In this document: positions 34,713 to 45,042 of the stretch, one piece after another
Position numbering within the stretch: position 1 is the stretch's first letter
How the letters are laid out: every line of letters begins with the position of its first letter
Origin: Flammeovirgaceae bacterium
GTDB taxonomy: Bacteria; Bacteroidota; Bacteroidia; Cytophagales; Cyclobacteriaceae
DNA length: 64,000 nucleotides
Direction: 5' to 3'
NCBI GenBank assembly: GCA_027487845.1
Contig: JAIYCV010000047.1
Span: 1-64,000 of the forward strand
The notes under the pieces: model-generated
Seen by the model: only the letters and a program-made list of their open reading frames with translations
What the model was told of the DNA's origin: nothing
Databases searched by the model: none
Program-made: the position numbers and the translations under genes

Positions 34713-36407
34713 ATGAACCGTGCATTATTGCTTTTAATTACCATTTTTTTAGCCAGCTGTCAGACAAAAAAAGCTAAGGAGGAAAAATTACAAGGCCTGA
34801 TAACAGACTCAGCCATGGTAGTTACCGCCCACCCACTTGCTTCAAAAGTGGGCGTTTCAATTCTTAAAAAAGGAGGCAATGCCATAGATGCTGCAATTGC
34901 AGTTCAGTTCGCGTTGGCGGTGGCTTTCCCGGCCGCAGGCAATATTGGCGGAGGCGGTTTTATGATTGTGCGCTTAAGTGACGGAACCTCAAATGCACTA
35001 GACTATCGTGAAAAAGCACCTTCTTTGGCAACCACCAAAATGTATTTAGATGAAAAGGGCAATGTGATAGAAGGGTTAAGCACTGAGGGTCATTTAGCGG
35101 CAGGAGTTCCTGGTTCTGTAGATGGTATGATAGAAGCACATAAAAAATATGGAACCCTTCCGTGGAAAGACTTGATCCAACCTGCTATCGACCTAGCGAA
35201 AAATGGGATTGTCCTTACTTCACGCGAAGCCAACTGGTTTACAGAGATGCAAAGCGATTTAAAAAAGTATAACAGTATTACCCCCACCTTTCTCATGAAA
35301 GAAATGTGGAAAGAAGGCGATACTGTAAAATGGATCGACTTAGCTGGCACGTTGGAACGAATCAGAGATAATGGACGAGAAGGATTTTATGCCGGAAAAA
35401 CTGCAGACGACATTGTAGCGGAAATGAACCGCGGCAAAGGGTTGATTTCATTGGATGATTTAAAAAAATATAAATCTGTTTGGCGAGAACCAATCGTTGC
35501 CAATTATAAAAATTACAAAGTCATCTCAATGCCACCTTCTTCTAGTGGAGGCGTTTGCCTAGTCCAGTTATTAAAATCGGTAGAACCCTATCCCATCCAG
35601 AAATGGGGTCATAATTCCGTAAAGAATATTCATCTTATGGTTGAAGCTGAAAGGCGGGTATATGCGGATAGGGCAAAGTATTTAGGTGATATGGATTTTT
35701 ATAAAGTTCCGATCAAAGAGATGATTGATGACATGTATTCAGATACTCGTATGAGCACGTTCAACGAAAACAAAGCGACTGCAAGTTCCGAGGTCAGTGC
35801 AGGGAAAATAGCAGGGTATGAATCGGAAGAAACAACTCATTTCTCAATAGTAGATGCAAAAGGCAATGCGGTATCTGTGACAACAACCATTAACGGATGG
35901 TTTGGGAATCACGTTGTCGTTGCTGGTTCCGGCTTTTTCTTGAATAACGAAATGGACGATTTCAGTTCGAAGCCCGGTGTGCCAAACATGTTTGGTGTGA
36001 TTGGCGGCAAAGCAAATTCTATTGAGCCCAACAAGCGAATGCTGAGTGCTATGACACCAACAATACTTGAAAAAGACGGTCGATTATTTATGGTGGTAGG
36101 TACCCCTGGTGGTTCTACCATTATTACGTCCGTATTTCAGACAATCCTAAACGTAACAGACCATGGAATGGGCATGCAGGCGTCTGTTGATGCCAGAAGG
36201 ATACATAGCCAGTGGCTGCCAGATGTAATCCTTCCTGAAGCTAGGGCCATAAAAAAAGAAGATAGTCTCCAACTAACAAAATTAGGACATAAGATTGCAA
36301 AAAGGGAGAATATTGGAAGAGTAGATGCTATTCTTGTGTTGCCTAACGGTAAACTTGAAGCTGGCGCTGATAACACACGAGGTGACGATACCGCGGAAGG
36401 CTATTGA
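34713..36407 (+). CDS. ggt: Gamma-glutamyltransferase (lipoprotein)
   Basis: The 564-residue enzyme splits or transfers the gamma-glutamyl group of glutathione and related peptides in the periplasm and matures by self-cleavage. The lipobox Cys is residue 16 (LASC). The expected cleavage site and nucleophile is Thr374 in [10 protein letters not shown]. Also seen are GGGGFMIVR (79-87), a substrate Arg near 99 (DYREKAPS) and the small-subunit GTPGGSTI (463-470). The order large subunit then small subunit is normal, and no residue appears missing. It is divergent from a TetR regulator. Confidence 0.95.
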   Translation: MNRALLLLITIFLASCQTKKAKEEKLQGLITDSAMVVTAHPLASKVGVSILKKGGNAIDAAIAVQFALAVAFPAAGNIGGGGFMIVRLSDGTSNALDYREKAPSLATTKMYLDEKGNVIEGLSTEGHLAAGVPGSVDGMIEAHKKYGTLPWKDLIQPAIDLAKNGIVLTSREANWFTEMQSDLKKYNSITPTFLMKEMWKEGDTVKWIDLAGTLERIRDNGREGFYAGKTADDIVAEMNRGKGLISLDDLKKYKSVWREPIVANYKNYKVISMPPSSSGGVCLVQLLKSVEPYPIQKWGHNSVKNIHLMVEAERRVYADRAKYLGDMDFYKVPIKEMIDDMYSDTRMSTFNENKATASSEVSAGKIAGYESEETTHFSIVDAKGNAVSVTTTINGWFGNHVVVAGSGFFLNNEMDDFSSKPGVPNMFGVIGGKANSIEPNKRMLSAMTPTILEKDGRLFMVVGTPGGSTIITSVFQTILNVTDHGMGMQASVDARRIHSQWLPDVILPEARAIKKEDSLQLTKLGHKIAKRENIGRVDAILVLPNGKLEAGADNTRGDDTAEGY

Positions 36408-36450
36408 TCATTTCTTCGCTTCGCCTGTGCCTTATCCACTTGGGTTAGTT

Positions 36451-36876
36451 CTAATGGTGCTCTTTATGCTCTTGTCCTCCCTTCCATATCTCATGAATTT
36501 TGTGGAATTGATCGTGGATAGGGTTTAACTTTTGGGAAATAATGCTGTCGGAAACACCGTTTTTGATTTCATTTGCCAAACTTCTCGTGTCTGAAGTAAT
36601 GATGCTGATGAGGGATTTCATTTCGCTAGTGTTTACTTTTTCAGGCAAAGAAGCAATCGCCAAAGAGTCACCTTTTTCAGCAAGAGATCCTAACAACCTA
36701 CGCGCTGGCTCTACGTTCCCAGAATCGCTCAAAGGGTGATATGCCTCCGCTAAAACATCATGGTAAGAATCCAATGCTTTCCATTCATCAGAGGATGAAC
36801 TTTCCTTTTTCCCATTACAAGAAACAAACAAGGCAACACTAACCACAAACACACATAATTCTATCTTATTCTTCAT
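36451..36876 (-). CDS. Small lipoprotein of unknown function
   Basis: The 141-residue lipoprotein has its lipobox Cys at residue 20 (FVSCNG). A helical body follows, with YHDVLAEAYHPLSDSGNVEP and a His-rich end (GQEHKEHH). I do not recognise a family by name; a His-rich tail could bind metal. It begins 9 bp after the ABC transporter gene on the same strand and is probably in its operon. Confidence 0.65.
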   Translation of the reverse strand: MKNKIELCVFVVSVALFVSCNGKKESSSSDEWKALDSYHDVLAEAYHPLSDSGNVEPARRLLGSLAEKGDSLAIASLPEKVNTSEMKSLISIITSDTRSLANEIKNGVSDSIISQKLNPIHDQFHKIHEIWKGGQEHKEHH

Positions 36877-36885
36877 AACTGTTGA

Positions 36886-39800
36886 TTAATTTTTTCTTCT
36901 GTATTTTCGATGCATATTAAAACCGTGCACAATCTTCTGCAATCCTTCAAAATAAAGCAAACCGTATAAGAAAATAATCATCGACCAGATGACTGCTATG
37001 TTAAAGTAAAAGGTGTCTATCGCGGTTCCCAAGAAATATTTTGAAGGCACATAGAAATTCGATCGAAAATCAAATTTGTTTATAGGCCTATGCTCCTCGA
37101 AATAAATAGGGTATATTTTTTGTACGAGCTGTGCATCGTATTCCACAATTCGGGCAGGATCGGTAGTGTGTTCAACTAGTTGGTTTACTGATTCATTTTG
37201 ATACGCCAATTTCAACTTCTGAAAAGCTTGTTCCTTCTCTGGAGTGTCAGTTAACTTTTTGATTAATTCCTCCTTTTCTGCCATTGCTTTTGACAGTCTT
37301 ATAGAATATACCTCGCGAAGCAATCTCAAATACTTAGCAGCATTGATCAAAACGGTCGAATCCACCTTCATAGGCTCTAATTTTTCTAGGTCTGTAAACT
37401 TGTGTGAGCCACGTAACTCAATTTCCCGACCGATTTCATTCTTAAGAAGAGCTAAGGAGTTGACCATTTTTTTGTTGTTTCCTTCCCGCCAATGATTTCG
37501 ATTGTTCAAGCAAAAAGTAACTTTTGACTCCAGAGTCGGGATATAATAAATCTTTTTGTACTCAGCTAACGCTTGCTTTTTGTCTAATTCATAGAACTGG
37601 CGCTCGAAGGGATTGTCTTTGAACTGAGTCACCATGTAAGCTTCAAATGCCCAACGTGATGCCATTACTTCTCCCAACACAGGTATGCCTTTCGGTGTGC
37701 CAATTTTGGGGTTGAATTTATCAAAGTTGATAACGATACCACTTAAAATCAACTGCGGAATAATCAAGATCGGGATAAGAATGTAAATGGTAACTGCCGA
37801 GTCAAACGCACTGGATATATTGAGACCGAGTACATTTGCAAAACAAGAGCAGGAGAATAAAATCACCCAATAACGCATTTCTGTAAGCGGTATCTCCATT
37901 ATCGAATCGCCCACAATGATGAAAGAAAATGTTTGAACCGCTGAGAGCGAAAACAGAACTAATATCTTTGAAACCAGATAACTACTCTTACTAAGGTGAA
38001 GGTATTTCTCGCGCTTCAATATCTTCCTATCCCTAAAAATTTCTTCCGCACTCACGATTAATCCGACAAAAAGAGCTACAACAACACTCATAAAAAAATA
38101 AACAGGAATATTGCTGTTATTATAAAAAGTATAGGTAGGTTGATCTACACCTATTGTATCATAATACTTGATAAAATAGGCCATAAATAACGCCAGTATA
38201 GGTGAAAGCAATAGATTCACCAACACGTATTGTTGATTAGCCAGTTTTGACAAAACATCGCGTATTGAAAAGATGGCAAGTTGTTTAAACCAGTTCGGAA
38301 TTTTCTGTGCAACTGGCAAAGGGGTGTCAACCTCCTCCACTTTTGGTATTTTTACTCGCTGCTTAAAGTACTGATACCACTGCCCTGGAGAAATTTTCCG
38401 TGTGTGTGTAAATCTTCCAAATTCATTTACTACCCGTGTTTCAATGATGTTAAAAATCTGCTCAGAATTAATATTTCCGCACTCGGGGCAGGCACCAGGA
38501 ATTTTATTGGCCTTGTTAATTATTTCCTGAAAGTAAGAGACGGATTCAACCGGGTTTCCATAATAAATTTGAAAGCCGCCTACATCCAAAATAACAAGTG
38601 TATCAAACATCTTAAAGATGTCTGAGGAGGGCTGATGGATCACCACAAAAATCATTTTTCCTCGCAATGACAACTCTTTTAACAAATCCATGATGTTTTC
38701 AGAGTCGCTTGACGAAAGGCCGGAAGTCGGTTCATCAACAAATAACACCGCAGGTTCCCTCAATAACTCCAAGCCAATATTTACGCGCTTTCGTTGGCCC
38801 CCACTTATTGTCTTTTGCAAAGGCGAGCCCACTTTCAAATTTCGTATTTCTGAAAGCCCTAAATTAACCAAGACCTTTTCAACAAGAGTGGCATTTTGTT
38901 GGCGCGTGTAATGCCCAAAGCAAAGCCGTGAAGCATAATAAAGATTCTCAAAAACAGTTAAGTCTTCAATCAATAAATCGTCTTGGGGTATAAAACCTAT
39001 AATACCCTCTACTTTTTCAGGATGGTCGTGAATATTTATTCCATTAATTGTCACACGTCCACTTGAAGGGGCTTCTGAGCCATTAAGGACATTCAATAAG
39101 GTCGATTTACCAGAACCACTGGCACCCATGAAGCCGATCAGCTTTCCCCCTTTTTCAGCGATCGTAACGTTTTGTAGGCCAGCTCGTCCACTTTTGAAAT
39201 GATAGAAAATATGATCAGCAACAAAACTCAAATTTGTATCACTTTCCCCAACGAGAAATTTACCCACCACATCGCTGTAGTAAATTGGTTCAATCTTACT
39301 GCCCTTTATAGTACTTCCGGTCGGAAACACATTGATTTTCCTGCTCTTTAAGGGAACGCTATTCAGGTATAAAGTAGAAATACCAAGGTATTTTATGAAA
39401 TAGGTTTCAATGTCATGCAACCTAAGAATCGCGATTAAACCAGTAAGATTTTTCGCTATCATTCTCGGTCCGAGATGTGGGTGTGTGTCACCTCCTTCGT
39501 CAATGATCATAATAGCTTTTGAATTGAGCTCGTCTATGTCTTGACCGAGGATAAACCCCCTGATGTTTTGGATATCCTTTATAGGTATTTTTAGTGCTTC
39601 ACCAATGTAGAAAATGAGATTTCCCTGTCTTTCCGAAATATGCCCATCATTAAAAATAAGCTCTATTATTTTAGCAATCAGGAAAACCTTTTGCTGCATG
39701 GTAAGTGCTTGGTTCACCTGCTTGCAAATTTGCATGATTTGAGCCCAGTCGTCTACGAACTCAAGTGTATGATCATCGATCCCGCTTAACTCGGTAACCG

Positions 39801-39978
39801 CATTTCTGCGATTTGCCTTACAAAACTCATCGAAAAGATTTAAGTAGTACTTGATGGCCTCTTGATTGAATTGCAAGGCCAAAAACTCTTTGATATTTGC
39901 CCGCTCATCATCTGTTATTCGCTCTTTTGAGACGATGGCAAATAACTTGATAATGGCTTTTAGTAGTTCTTCACTCAT
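36886..39978 (-). CDS. ABCG-type ABC transporter with TerB-like N-terminal region
   Basis: The 1030-residue fusion has about 145 N-terminal helical residues that look like TerB (LLKAIIKLFAIVSKERITDD and IELIFNDGHISERQGNLIF). The ATPase follows, with Walker A GASGSGKST at 285-293, signature SGGQR at 392-396, Walker B VLFVDE at 411-416 and His448 in the switch. Five membrane segments lie at about 585-750, then a 200-residue non-membrane loop, and one segment at about 990-1015. A CPEC pair (497, 500) lies after the ATPase. The nucleotide-domain-first order is that of ABCG half-transporters. Substrate unknown. A small lipoprotein gene follows in the same unit. Confidence 0.88.
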   Translation of the reverse strand: MSEELLKAIIKLFAIVSKERITDDERANIKEFLALQFNQEAIKYYLNLFDEFCKANRRNAVTELSGIDDHTLEFVDDWAQIMQICKQVNQALTMQQKVFLIAKIIELIFNDGHISERQGNLIFYIGEALKIPIKDIQNIRGFILGQDIDELNSKAIMIIDEGGDTHPHLGPRMIAKNLTGLIAILRLHDIETYFIKYLGISTLYLNSVPLKSRKINVFPTGSTIKGSKIEPIYYSDVVGKFLVGESDTNLSFVADHIFYHFKSGRAGLQNVTIAEKGGKLIGFMGASGSGKSTLLNVLNGSEAPSSGRVTINGINIHDHPEKVEGIIGFIPQDDLLIEDLTVFENLYYASRLCFGHYTRQQNATLVEKVLVNLGLSEIRNLKVGSPLQKTISGGQRKRVNIGLELLREPAVLFVDEPTSGLSSSDSENIMDLLKELSLRGKMIFVVIHQPSSDIFKMFDTLVILDVGGFQIYYGNPVESVSYFQEIINKANKIPGACPECGNINSEQIFNIIETRVVNEFGRFTHTRKISPGQWYQYFKQRVKIPKVEEVDTPLPVAQKIPNWFKQLAIFSIRDVLSKLANQQYVLVNLLLSPILALFMAYFIKYYDTIGVDQPTYTFYNNSNIPVYFFMSVVVALFVGLIVSAEEIFRDRKILKREKYLHLSKSSYLVSKILVLFSLSAVQTFSFIIVGDSIMEIPLTEMRYWVILFSCSCFANVLGLNISSAFDSAVTIYILIPILIIPQLILSGIVINFDKFNPKIGTPKGIPVLGEVMASRWAFEAYMVTQFKDNPFERQFYELDKKQALAEYKKIYYIPTLESKVTFCLNNRNHWREGNNKKMVNSLALLKNEIGREIELRGSHKFTDLEKLEPMKVDSTVLINAAKYLRLLREVYSIRLSKAMAEKEELIKKLTDTPEKEQAFQKLKLAYQNESVNQLVEHTTDPARIVEYDAQLVQKIYPIYFEEHRPINKFDFRSNFYVPSKYFLGTAIDTFYFNIAVIWSMIIFLYGLLYFEGLQKIVHGFNMHRKYRRKN

Positions 39979-39993
39979 TCGCTACTTTTTAAG

Positions 39994-40001
39994 CAAATTT
40001 A
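39994..40001 (-). promoter_or_regulatory. -7 box upstream of the ABC transporter gene
   Basis: On the minus strand this reads TAaaTTTG, an exact match to the Bacteroidota -7 box. Transcription would start about 10 nt before the ATG at 39978. No good -33 TTG lies at the right distance, so support is partial. Confidence 0.4.
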
Positions 40002-40075
40002 ATTCTCCTAATAACTACTATTCTAAAATTGAAAGCAAGAAATTAAATTGAATTTGGCTTCTAAGCGGAACTGAC

Positions 40076-42103
40076 TTAACCGATTTTCTTTAGCAATAGG
40101 TCCGCTAATACCAAGATACCTTCTCTTAAAAACTCATCTTCCAACTTGGAAACATCTTGGGTAACAATTCCATCGATTGATTTTATTTTCGTGTCAAGTT
40201 TTTCATTTTTTGGCTTTTTGGATGTTGCTTCCAGCATTTCACTTTTTCTTTTCGCTTCATTAAGCGAAACTTTGGTGATCGATAAGTTCTTTTTCAAATC
40301 CTCCGTATCCTCTATGTACTTTTTTAACAGCAAGTCCGTTTTCAATCTTTCTTGATAATTCTTATTTATAGCGGCCAATATCTTTTCGTTTACTTCACCT
40401 GATTTTTGAAAAGACGCGCTGCTAATTACGTCCCAAGGCAAGGCACTTGCATTTGAGCTCTCACCATATTGCTTTGCATCAAAAGCTGAAGGCAAATTAA
40501 CATCCGGAGTAACGCCTTTATTTTGGGTGCTGCTGCCTGTTACCCTATAAAATTTTTGAAACGTCAACTTCAGATCTCCCACATTTTCCTTGTCTTGAAT
40601 GAATTTTTTGAGATCAAGCACCGTTTGAACCGTGCCTTTTCCATAGGTAGATTCACCTACAATTACGCCTCTTCGGTAGTCCTGAATTGCACCAGCAAAA
40701 ATCTCCGAAGCAGAAGCGCTGAATCGGTTTGTTAAGACAACTAACGGCCCGTTATAAAAAACTTGATTATCGTCATCCTCGCCTAACTGAACTTTATTAT
40801 CGGAATTTCTAACCTGAACAACAGGGCCATTCTTAATGAAAAGACCCGTTAAGTCAATTGCCTCAGAAAGTGAGCCGCCTCCATTATTTCGCAAATCGAT
40901 TGCAATACCGCTTACTCCTTCTTTCTTTAGTGAGTCAATTAATCTTTTAACATCTCGCGTAGTACTCCTGTAGTCTGGATCGCCTTTCTGGTATGCTTCA
41001 AAATCCATATAAAAGCTTGGTAAAGTAATTACTCCCAACTTCAGCTCCCTCCCATTTGAATTAAACTTATATGTCGCTTTTTTTGCCGCCTGATCTTCTA
41101 ATTTTATTTTATCGCGAATAAGTGTTATCTCCTTTGAAGGGCCACTTATACCCGTTTCGGTAGGTAAAAGTGATAAACGAACAGCTGTATTTTTCGGACC
41201 TTTTATCAGTTTCACAACTTCATCTATTCTCCAACCCACCACGTCTACCATGTCGCCCTCAAGCCCTTGTGCTACCCCAATAATATAATCATTGTTGTGA
41301 ATTTTGTTCGATTTTTCGGCCGGGCCACCAGGTATAATATTTGCCACTTTAACATAATCATTCTCTATTTGAAGCAACGCACCAATGCCTTCAAAAGAAA
41401 GCCTCATCTGCTGATTAAATAGATCTGTCGCCTTTGGCGAAAGATAATTTGTATGTGGATCATAGGCTTCAGTTATTGCGTTTATATACGTGTTAAAAAC
41501 ATCTTCACTTGTAAATTGAAGGATTGATTTCAACGAGCGTTCATAACGTTTTTTCAACGTCTCATAAATTTCAGGTTGCTTTTTGCCAGCCAATTTTAAA
41601 CTCAGCGCCTGATTCTTTATTGCTTTTCGCCAAAGATCATCTAGCTCCGCCACCGAAGAAGCCCAAGGCGATTTTTCGCGGTCCGATTCGTAATACTCGT
41701 CTGAAGAGTAGTCGAATTCATTTTTTATCAATTTGTTTATCGCAAAATCCATGCGCTCCTTATAGCGCAGTTTAAAAATATTATAGATTTCGTAAGCAGG
41801 TTGAACAGAACCTGCACGGGTTTGGTCGTCAATAATAAATCTGAATTTTTCAAAAGATTTAATATCCGACTCAAGAAAATAAAGTTTGCTATTATCTAAC
41901 TCTGTACAATAAGCATCTAATATTGATGAGGAAAGGGAGTCGCTAAGTTTGATCTTTCGATAATGATAGTTATCGAGAATATTGGCTATCGCCATTGCTT
42001 CCTTTCCGTAAATTGGTTTCGGTTTAAGTTTAACAGTATCGTCAGGTGAAGCGAAGGATTTAAGAAAAACAAAACTGAGAAAGAATAAATATACCAACTT
42101 CAT
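40076..42103 (-). CDS. Carboxy-terminal processing protease (tail-specific, S41)
   Basis: A periplasmic serine protease of the Tsp/Prc type. I choose ATG 42103, giving MKLVYLFFLSFVFLKSFASP as signal peptide. An in-frame ATG at 42124 adds seven residues but lies upstream of the expected transcription start. A Tsp-type N-terminal region is followed by a PDZ domain around residues 235-325 and the S41 core, with nucleophile Ser in FSASASEIFAGA near 463 and Lys in STYGKGTVQ near 488. A C-terminal extension with coiled-coil character follows. Such proteases trim or degrade envelope proteins by their C-terminus. Confidence 0.93.
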   Translation of the reverse strand: MKLVYLFFLSFVFLKSFASPDDTVKLKPKPIYGKEAMAIANILDNYHYRKIKLSDSLSSSILDAYCTELDNSKLYFLESDIKSFEKFRFIIDDQTRAGSVQPAYEIYNIFKLRYKERMDFAINKLIKNEFDYSSDEYYESDREKSPWASSVAELDDLWRKAIKNQALSLKLAGKKQPEIYETLKKRYERSLKSILQFTSEDVFNTYINAITEAYDPHTNYLSPKATDLFNQQMRLSFEGIGALLQIENDYVKVANIIPGGPAEKSNKIHNNDYIIGVAQGLEGDMVDVVGWRIDEVVKLIKGPKNTAVRLSLLPTETGISGPSKEITLIRDKIKLEDQAAKKATYKFNSNGRELKLGVITLPSFYMDFEAYQKGDPDYRSTTRDVKRLIDSLKKEGVSGIAIDLRNNGGGSLSEAIDLTGLFIKNGPVVQVRNSDNKVQLGEDDDNQVFYNGPLVVLTNRFSASASEIFAGAIQDYRRGVIVGESTYGKGTVQTVLDLKKFIQDKENVGDLKLTFQKFYRVTGSSTQNKGVTPDVNLPSAFDAKQYGESSNASALPWDVISSASFQKSGEVNEKILAAINKNYQERLKTDLLLKKYIEDTEDLKKNLSITKVSLNEAKRKSEMLEATSKKPKNEKLDTKIKSIDGIVTQDVSKLEDEFLREGILVLADLLLKKIG

Positions 42104-42121
42104 TGTCAAATTTTTAACGTT

Positions 42122-42154
42122 CAAAACTAAGAGATTCAGTCATCTAACGAGCAA
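42122..42154 (-). promoter_or_regulatory. Candidate promoter of the tail-specific protease gene
   Basis: On the minus strand the box TAgtTTTG (42122-42129) is preceded by TTG (42152-42154) with a 22-nt spacer. Transcription would begin near 42115, inside the longer reading frame, which supports the start codon at 42103. Confidence 0.5.
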
Positions 42155-42185
42155 TCGACCAATTGAGATGCCCTAATTAAAAACA

Positions 42186-43070
42186 TTAAGCGAGTTTGTC
42201 GAAATCAAACGCTTCCAAAAAAGCTTGTGCTTCCTCGATCGACTGGAATTCATAAAATTTATTGCCCTTATGCCCAGCGCGAATTTCAATTTTTACCAAT
42301 TCCACATTTCGAGGCGACTTAGTTGACTTTGGCTTAATGTTTTTGTAGTCGTCTGCCTCTTTTGTGGAAATATTAAATTGGGTTGCTCGTTTATTTTTAC
42401 AATATGAACACTGATAATTTTTTAAGAGTTCCTTTGGCGATCCATCCTCATATTTTTCGACTATTTCTTCTTTTACTACACGCATGGTGTAAAAGCCACA
42501 GTTATTGCATCGAAGGGCGGTTAAGTGACCAGGGTACTTTTCTATTTTAACTTCTTTTGTCTTTTCATCGATCCAAACATCATAGTCAATAGAGAAAACG
42601 TTTTCTTCAGCAATCATTCCGGCATCTAAGTGCACATCTTCTTCATCTTCACTCAAAAGCTTCATTTTGTCGCCCGTTTTCGGATTGATTCGGGGCATAT
42701 AGCGCCATTTCCTCAGTTTTGAATTGATCTTTGTTGGATACCAATAATCAAGAACTAAAGCAGCTATATAGGCGATCAGCGTTGCCCCTGCGACACCGAA
42801 GAAAAATCGCACAAAAAACCAAGCCCCCATTTCTTTAATGGTTTCCGAAGCGTAGGTATTTATCAGAAATGCCACACCAATTCCCACAATCAAGAAAACC
42901 CTTTTGAGCCAAGCAATTTCAGAAGTGTTAATAAAATCATATTTCGACTTAAAGTCAGGAATAATCGAAAGGCGAAAGAAATACAAAAGGTAATACACTA
43001 GCCCAGCGACAATTATAGCGATACCTCCAAACAGCATTAATGTTTTCCAGACCTCTAAAAAATTATTCAT
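42186..43070 (-). CDS. Membrane protein with C-terminal zinc ribbon, function unknown
   Basis: The 294-residue protein has three hydrophobic segments at about 12-32, 56-73 and 83-108. A long soluble part follows with a four-cysteine zinc ribbon, Cys188/191 (CNNC) and Cys221/224 (CSYC). A segment before it resembles a polar linker (KLLSEDEEDVHLDAG). I do not recognise a named family. The topology suggests a membrane-anchored cytosolic zinc ribbon. It lies between the protease gene and a MazG-like gene on the same strand. Confidence 0.72.
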   Translation of the reverse strand: MNNFLEVWKTLMLFGGIAIIVAGLVYYLLYFFRLSIIPDFKSKYDFINTSEIAWLKRVFLIVGIGVAFLINTYASETIKEMGAWFFVRFFFGVAGATLIAYIAALVLDYWYPTKINSKLRKWRYMPRINPKTGDKMKLLSEDEEDVHLDAGMIAEENVFSIDYDVWIDEKTKEVKIEKYPGHLTALRCNNCGFYTMRVVKEEIVEKYEDGSPKELLKNYQCSYCKNKRATQFNISTKEADDYKNIKPKSTKSPRNVELVKIEIRAGHKGNKFYEFQSIEEAQAFLEAFDFDKLA

Positions 43071-43156
43071 ATGTTAAAAGAATTAGCGTTTATTTAAAAA
43101 CTAAAATTACCACAATTGAAACGTTCTACATACAGAAATTTGTATCTGTGAATTAA

Positions 43157-43630
43157 TTAGTTTTCTGTTATGATTTTTGATAGATCAGCTGGAGAATAAT
43201 TGATTGACTTTATTGTCTTATTATCAGCCCTTCTGTAGACCAACCATAAATTACCCTCTTTTTGGTAATAACATTCCGTCCCATCCTTTTTCAAATAATA
43301 AGCGACCGTCTGAATCGCTTCCTCCTCCGTGTTGCACGCCTTACTCATGTTGGAGCGTTGAACTTCTTTAAAAAGTTGGTAGAATTTTTCGCCTAGTCCA
43401 AACTCCAATATTGCTCCCGATAAAACATATTGAAGGTCGCAAAATGCATCGGCTATTTCAACAAGGTCCTTTTGCTCTATGGCATGTTCCAACTCCTTTA
43501 ACTCTTCTGTCAAAAGCGAAACCCTCAGCTTACAACGTTTATCGTCAGGAAGTTGCGGGGTGTTCAAAATAGGGTGCTTAAAAACTTTATGGAATTGTGC
43601 TACCATGGATAGCGATTCTGGTTGTTTCAT
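43157..43630 (-). CDS. MazG-like nucleoside triphosphate pyrophosphohydrolase family protein
   Basis: The 157-residue protein has the all-alpha NTP-pyrophosphohydrolase metal motif: LLTEELKELEHAI near 34-46 supplies the first glutamates and EIADAFCDLQYVL near 57-69 supplies ExxD. The C-terminal 60 residues form a small beta extension (GTECYYQKEGNLWLVYRR). Family members hydrolyse dNTPs or related nucleotides to monophosphates for housecleaning. Substrate is not predictable here. It is divergent from tyrS. Confidence 0.85.
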   Translation of the reverse strand: MKQPESLSMVAQFHKVFKHPILNTPQLPDDKRCKLRVSLLTEELKELEHAIEQKDLVEIADAFCDLQYVLSGAILEFGLGEKFYQLFKEVQRSNMSKACNTEEEAIQTVAYYLKKDGTECYYQKEGNLWLVYRRADNKTIKSINYSPADLSKIITEN

Positions 43631-43702
43631 TTTCGATAAATTTACCCTAAAGCAAGCAAAAAAAATGAATACCTGAAAAGTGAATGAAATGATTTAATCA
43701 GA

Positions 43703-43731
43703 TTGCCTTTCCATTTGTAGATTTATATTTG
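43703..43731 (+). promoter_or_regulatory. Consensus Bacteroidota promoter of tyrS
   Basis: TTG at 43703-43705, an 18-nt spacer and TAtaTTTG at 43724-43731 match both elements exactly. Transcription would begin near 43737, only about 10 nt before the tyrS ATG, leaving almost no leader. Confidence 0.7.
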
Positions 43732-43746
43732 CAGATTAATTAAAAG

Positions 43747-45033
43747 ATGAAAAAAGATTTTGTTGAAGAATTGAAATGGCGAGGCATGATTCACGACATC
43801 ATGCCAGGAACTCAAGAACAACTTCAAAAGGAAATAACTGCAGGCTACATTGGATTCGATCCCACGGCCGATTCTCTCCATATAGGAAACTTAGTGCAGA
43901 TAATGACGCTTGTACACTTCCAGCGATGTGGACACAAACCAGTAGCACTTGTAGGTGGAGCGACTGGAATGGTCGGAGATCCGTCTGGCAAGTCTTCAGA
44001 AAGAAACCTGCTTTCAGAAGATATTTTGAAACATAACCAAGCGTGCATTAAGGCTCAACTAGCAAAGTTTCTAGACTTTGAAACCATCGGAAATGCAGCT
44101 GAAATGGTAAACAATTTTGATTGGTTCAAAAGCTTTAACTTTTTAGATTTTATCAGAGATGTTGGAAAACACATTACCGTAAACTATATGTTGTCAAAAG
44201 ATTCTGTCCAAAAAAGATTGGAAACAGGACTTTCTTTTACGGAATTCAGCTACCAACTTGTTCAAGGGTATGATTTTTATTGGCTGTTTAAAAATAAAAA
44301 TTGCCGACTTCAAATGGGTGGCTCAGACCAATGGGGTAACATAGTCACAGGCACTGAATTAATCAGACGCAAAGATGGTGGAGATGCTTTCGCTCTTACC
44401 ACACCGTTGATAAAAAAAGCAGACGGTACAAAATTTGGCAAGAGTGAACAAGGAAATATCTGGCTTGATTCTAAGCGAACATCGCCCTACAAATTCTACC
44501 AATATTGGCTAAACACATCCGATGAAGACGCAATCAATTTTGTCAAGATATTTACTACTCGTGATGAACAAGAGATAACAGATCTGGTAGCAGCGCACCA
44601 AGTCGAACCGCATTTGAGAAAACTTCAATCTGCGTTGGCAAAAGACATTACTGTCAGAGTTCATTCGATAGAGGAATACGAAATGGCTGTAAAAGCCTCG
44701 TCCATATTATTTGGCAACTCAGTAACTATTGATTTACAGCAATTTACAATAGAAACGCTGGAATCGGTGCTGGAGGGTGTACCGACTGTTTCAGTTACAA
44801 AAGAGGCATTTCAAAATTGCAAAAATGTAACAGAACTCCTTACAGAAATCAGTGAATCAAAAATCTTTCCTTCAAAAGGGGAAGCAAGAAAAATGATTAT
44901 AGCTGGGGGCGTAAGTATCAATAAACAAAAATTAGAAAATCCAAACGGCTCAATCGATTTTGAATTGTTACACAACAGATACCTACTAGTTCAAAAAGGT
45001 AAGAAGAATTATTTCCTGATTTCAATTCAATAG
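43747..45033 (+). CDS. tyrS: Tyrosine--tRNA ligase
   Basis: This class I synthetase charges tRNA-Tyr. At 428 residues it is of normal bacterial length. The HIGH motif is HIGN at 45-48, [13 protein letters not shown] follows, and the second signature is KFGKS near residue 231. An S4 RNA-binding domain closes the protein ([20 protein letters not shown], about 377-396). The start is fixed by the strong promoter just upstream. A PAP2-like membrane protein gene begins 9 bp after its stop. Confidence 0.98.
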   Translation: MKKDFVEELKWRGMIHDIMPGTQEQLQKEITAGYIGFDPTADSLHIGNLVQIMTLVHFQRCGHKPVALVGGATGMVGDPSGKSSERNLLSEDILKHNQACIKAQLAKFLDFETIGNAAEMVNNFDWFKSFNFLDFIRDVGKHITVNYMLSKDSVQKRLETGLSFTEFSYQLVQGYDFYWLFKNKNCRLQMGGSDQWGNIVTGTELIRRKDGGDAFALTTPLIKKADGTKFGKSEQGNIWLDSKRTSPYKFYQYWLNTSDEDAINFVKIFTTRDEQEITDLVAAHQVEPHLRKLQSALAKDITVRVHSIEEYEMAVKASSILFGNSVTIDLQQFTIETLESVLEGVPTVSVTKEAFQNCKNVTELLTEISESKIFPSKGEARKMIIAGGVSINKQKLENPNGSIDFELLHNRYLLVQKGKKNYFLISIQ

Positions 45034-45042
45034 CCAATTATC

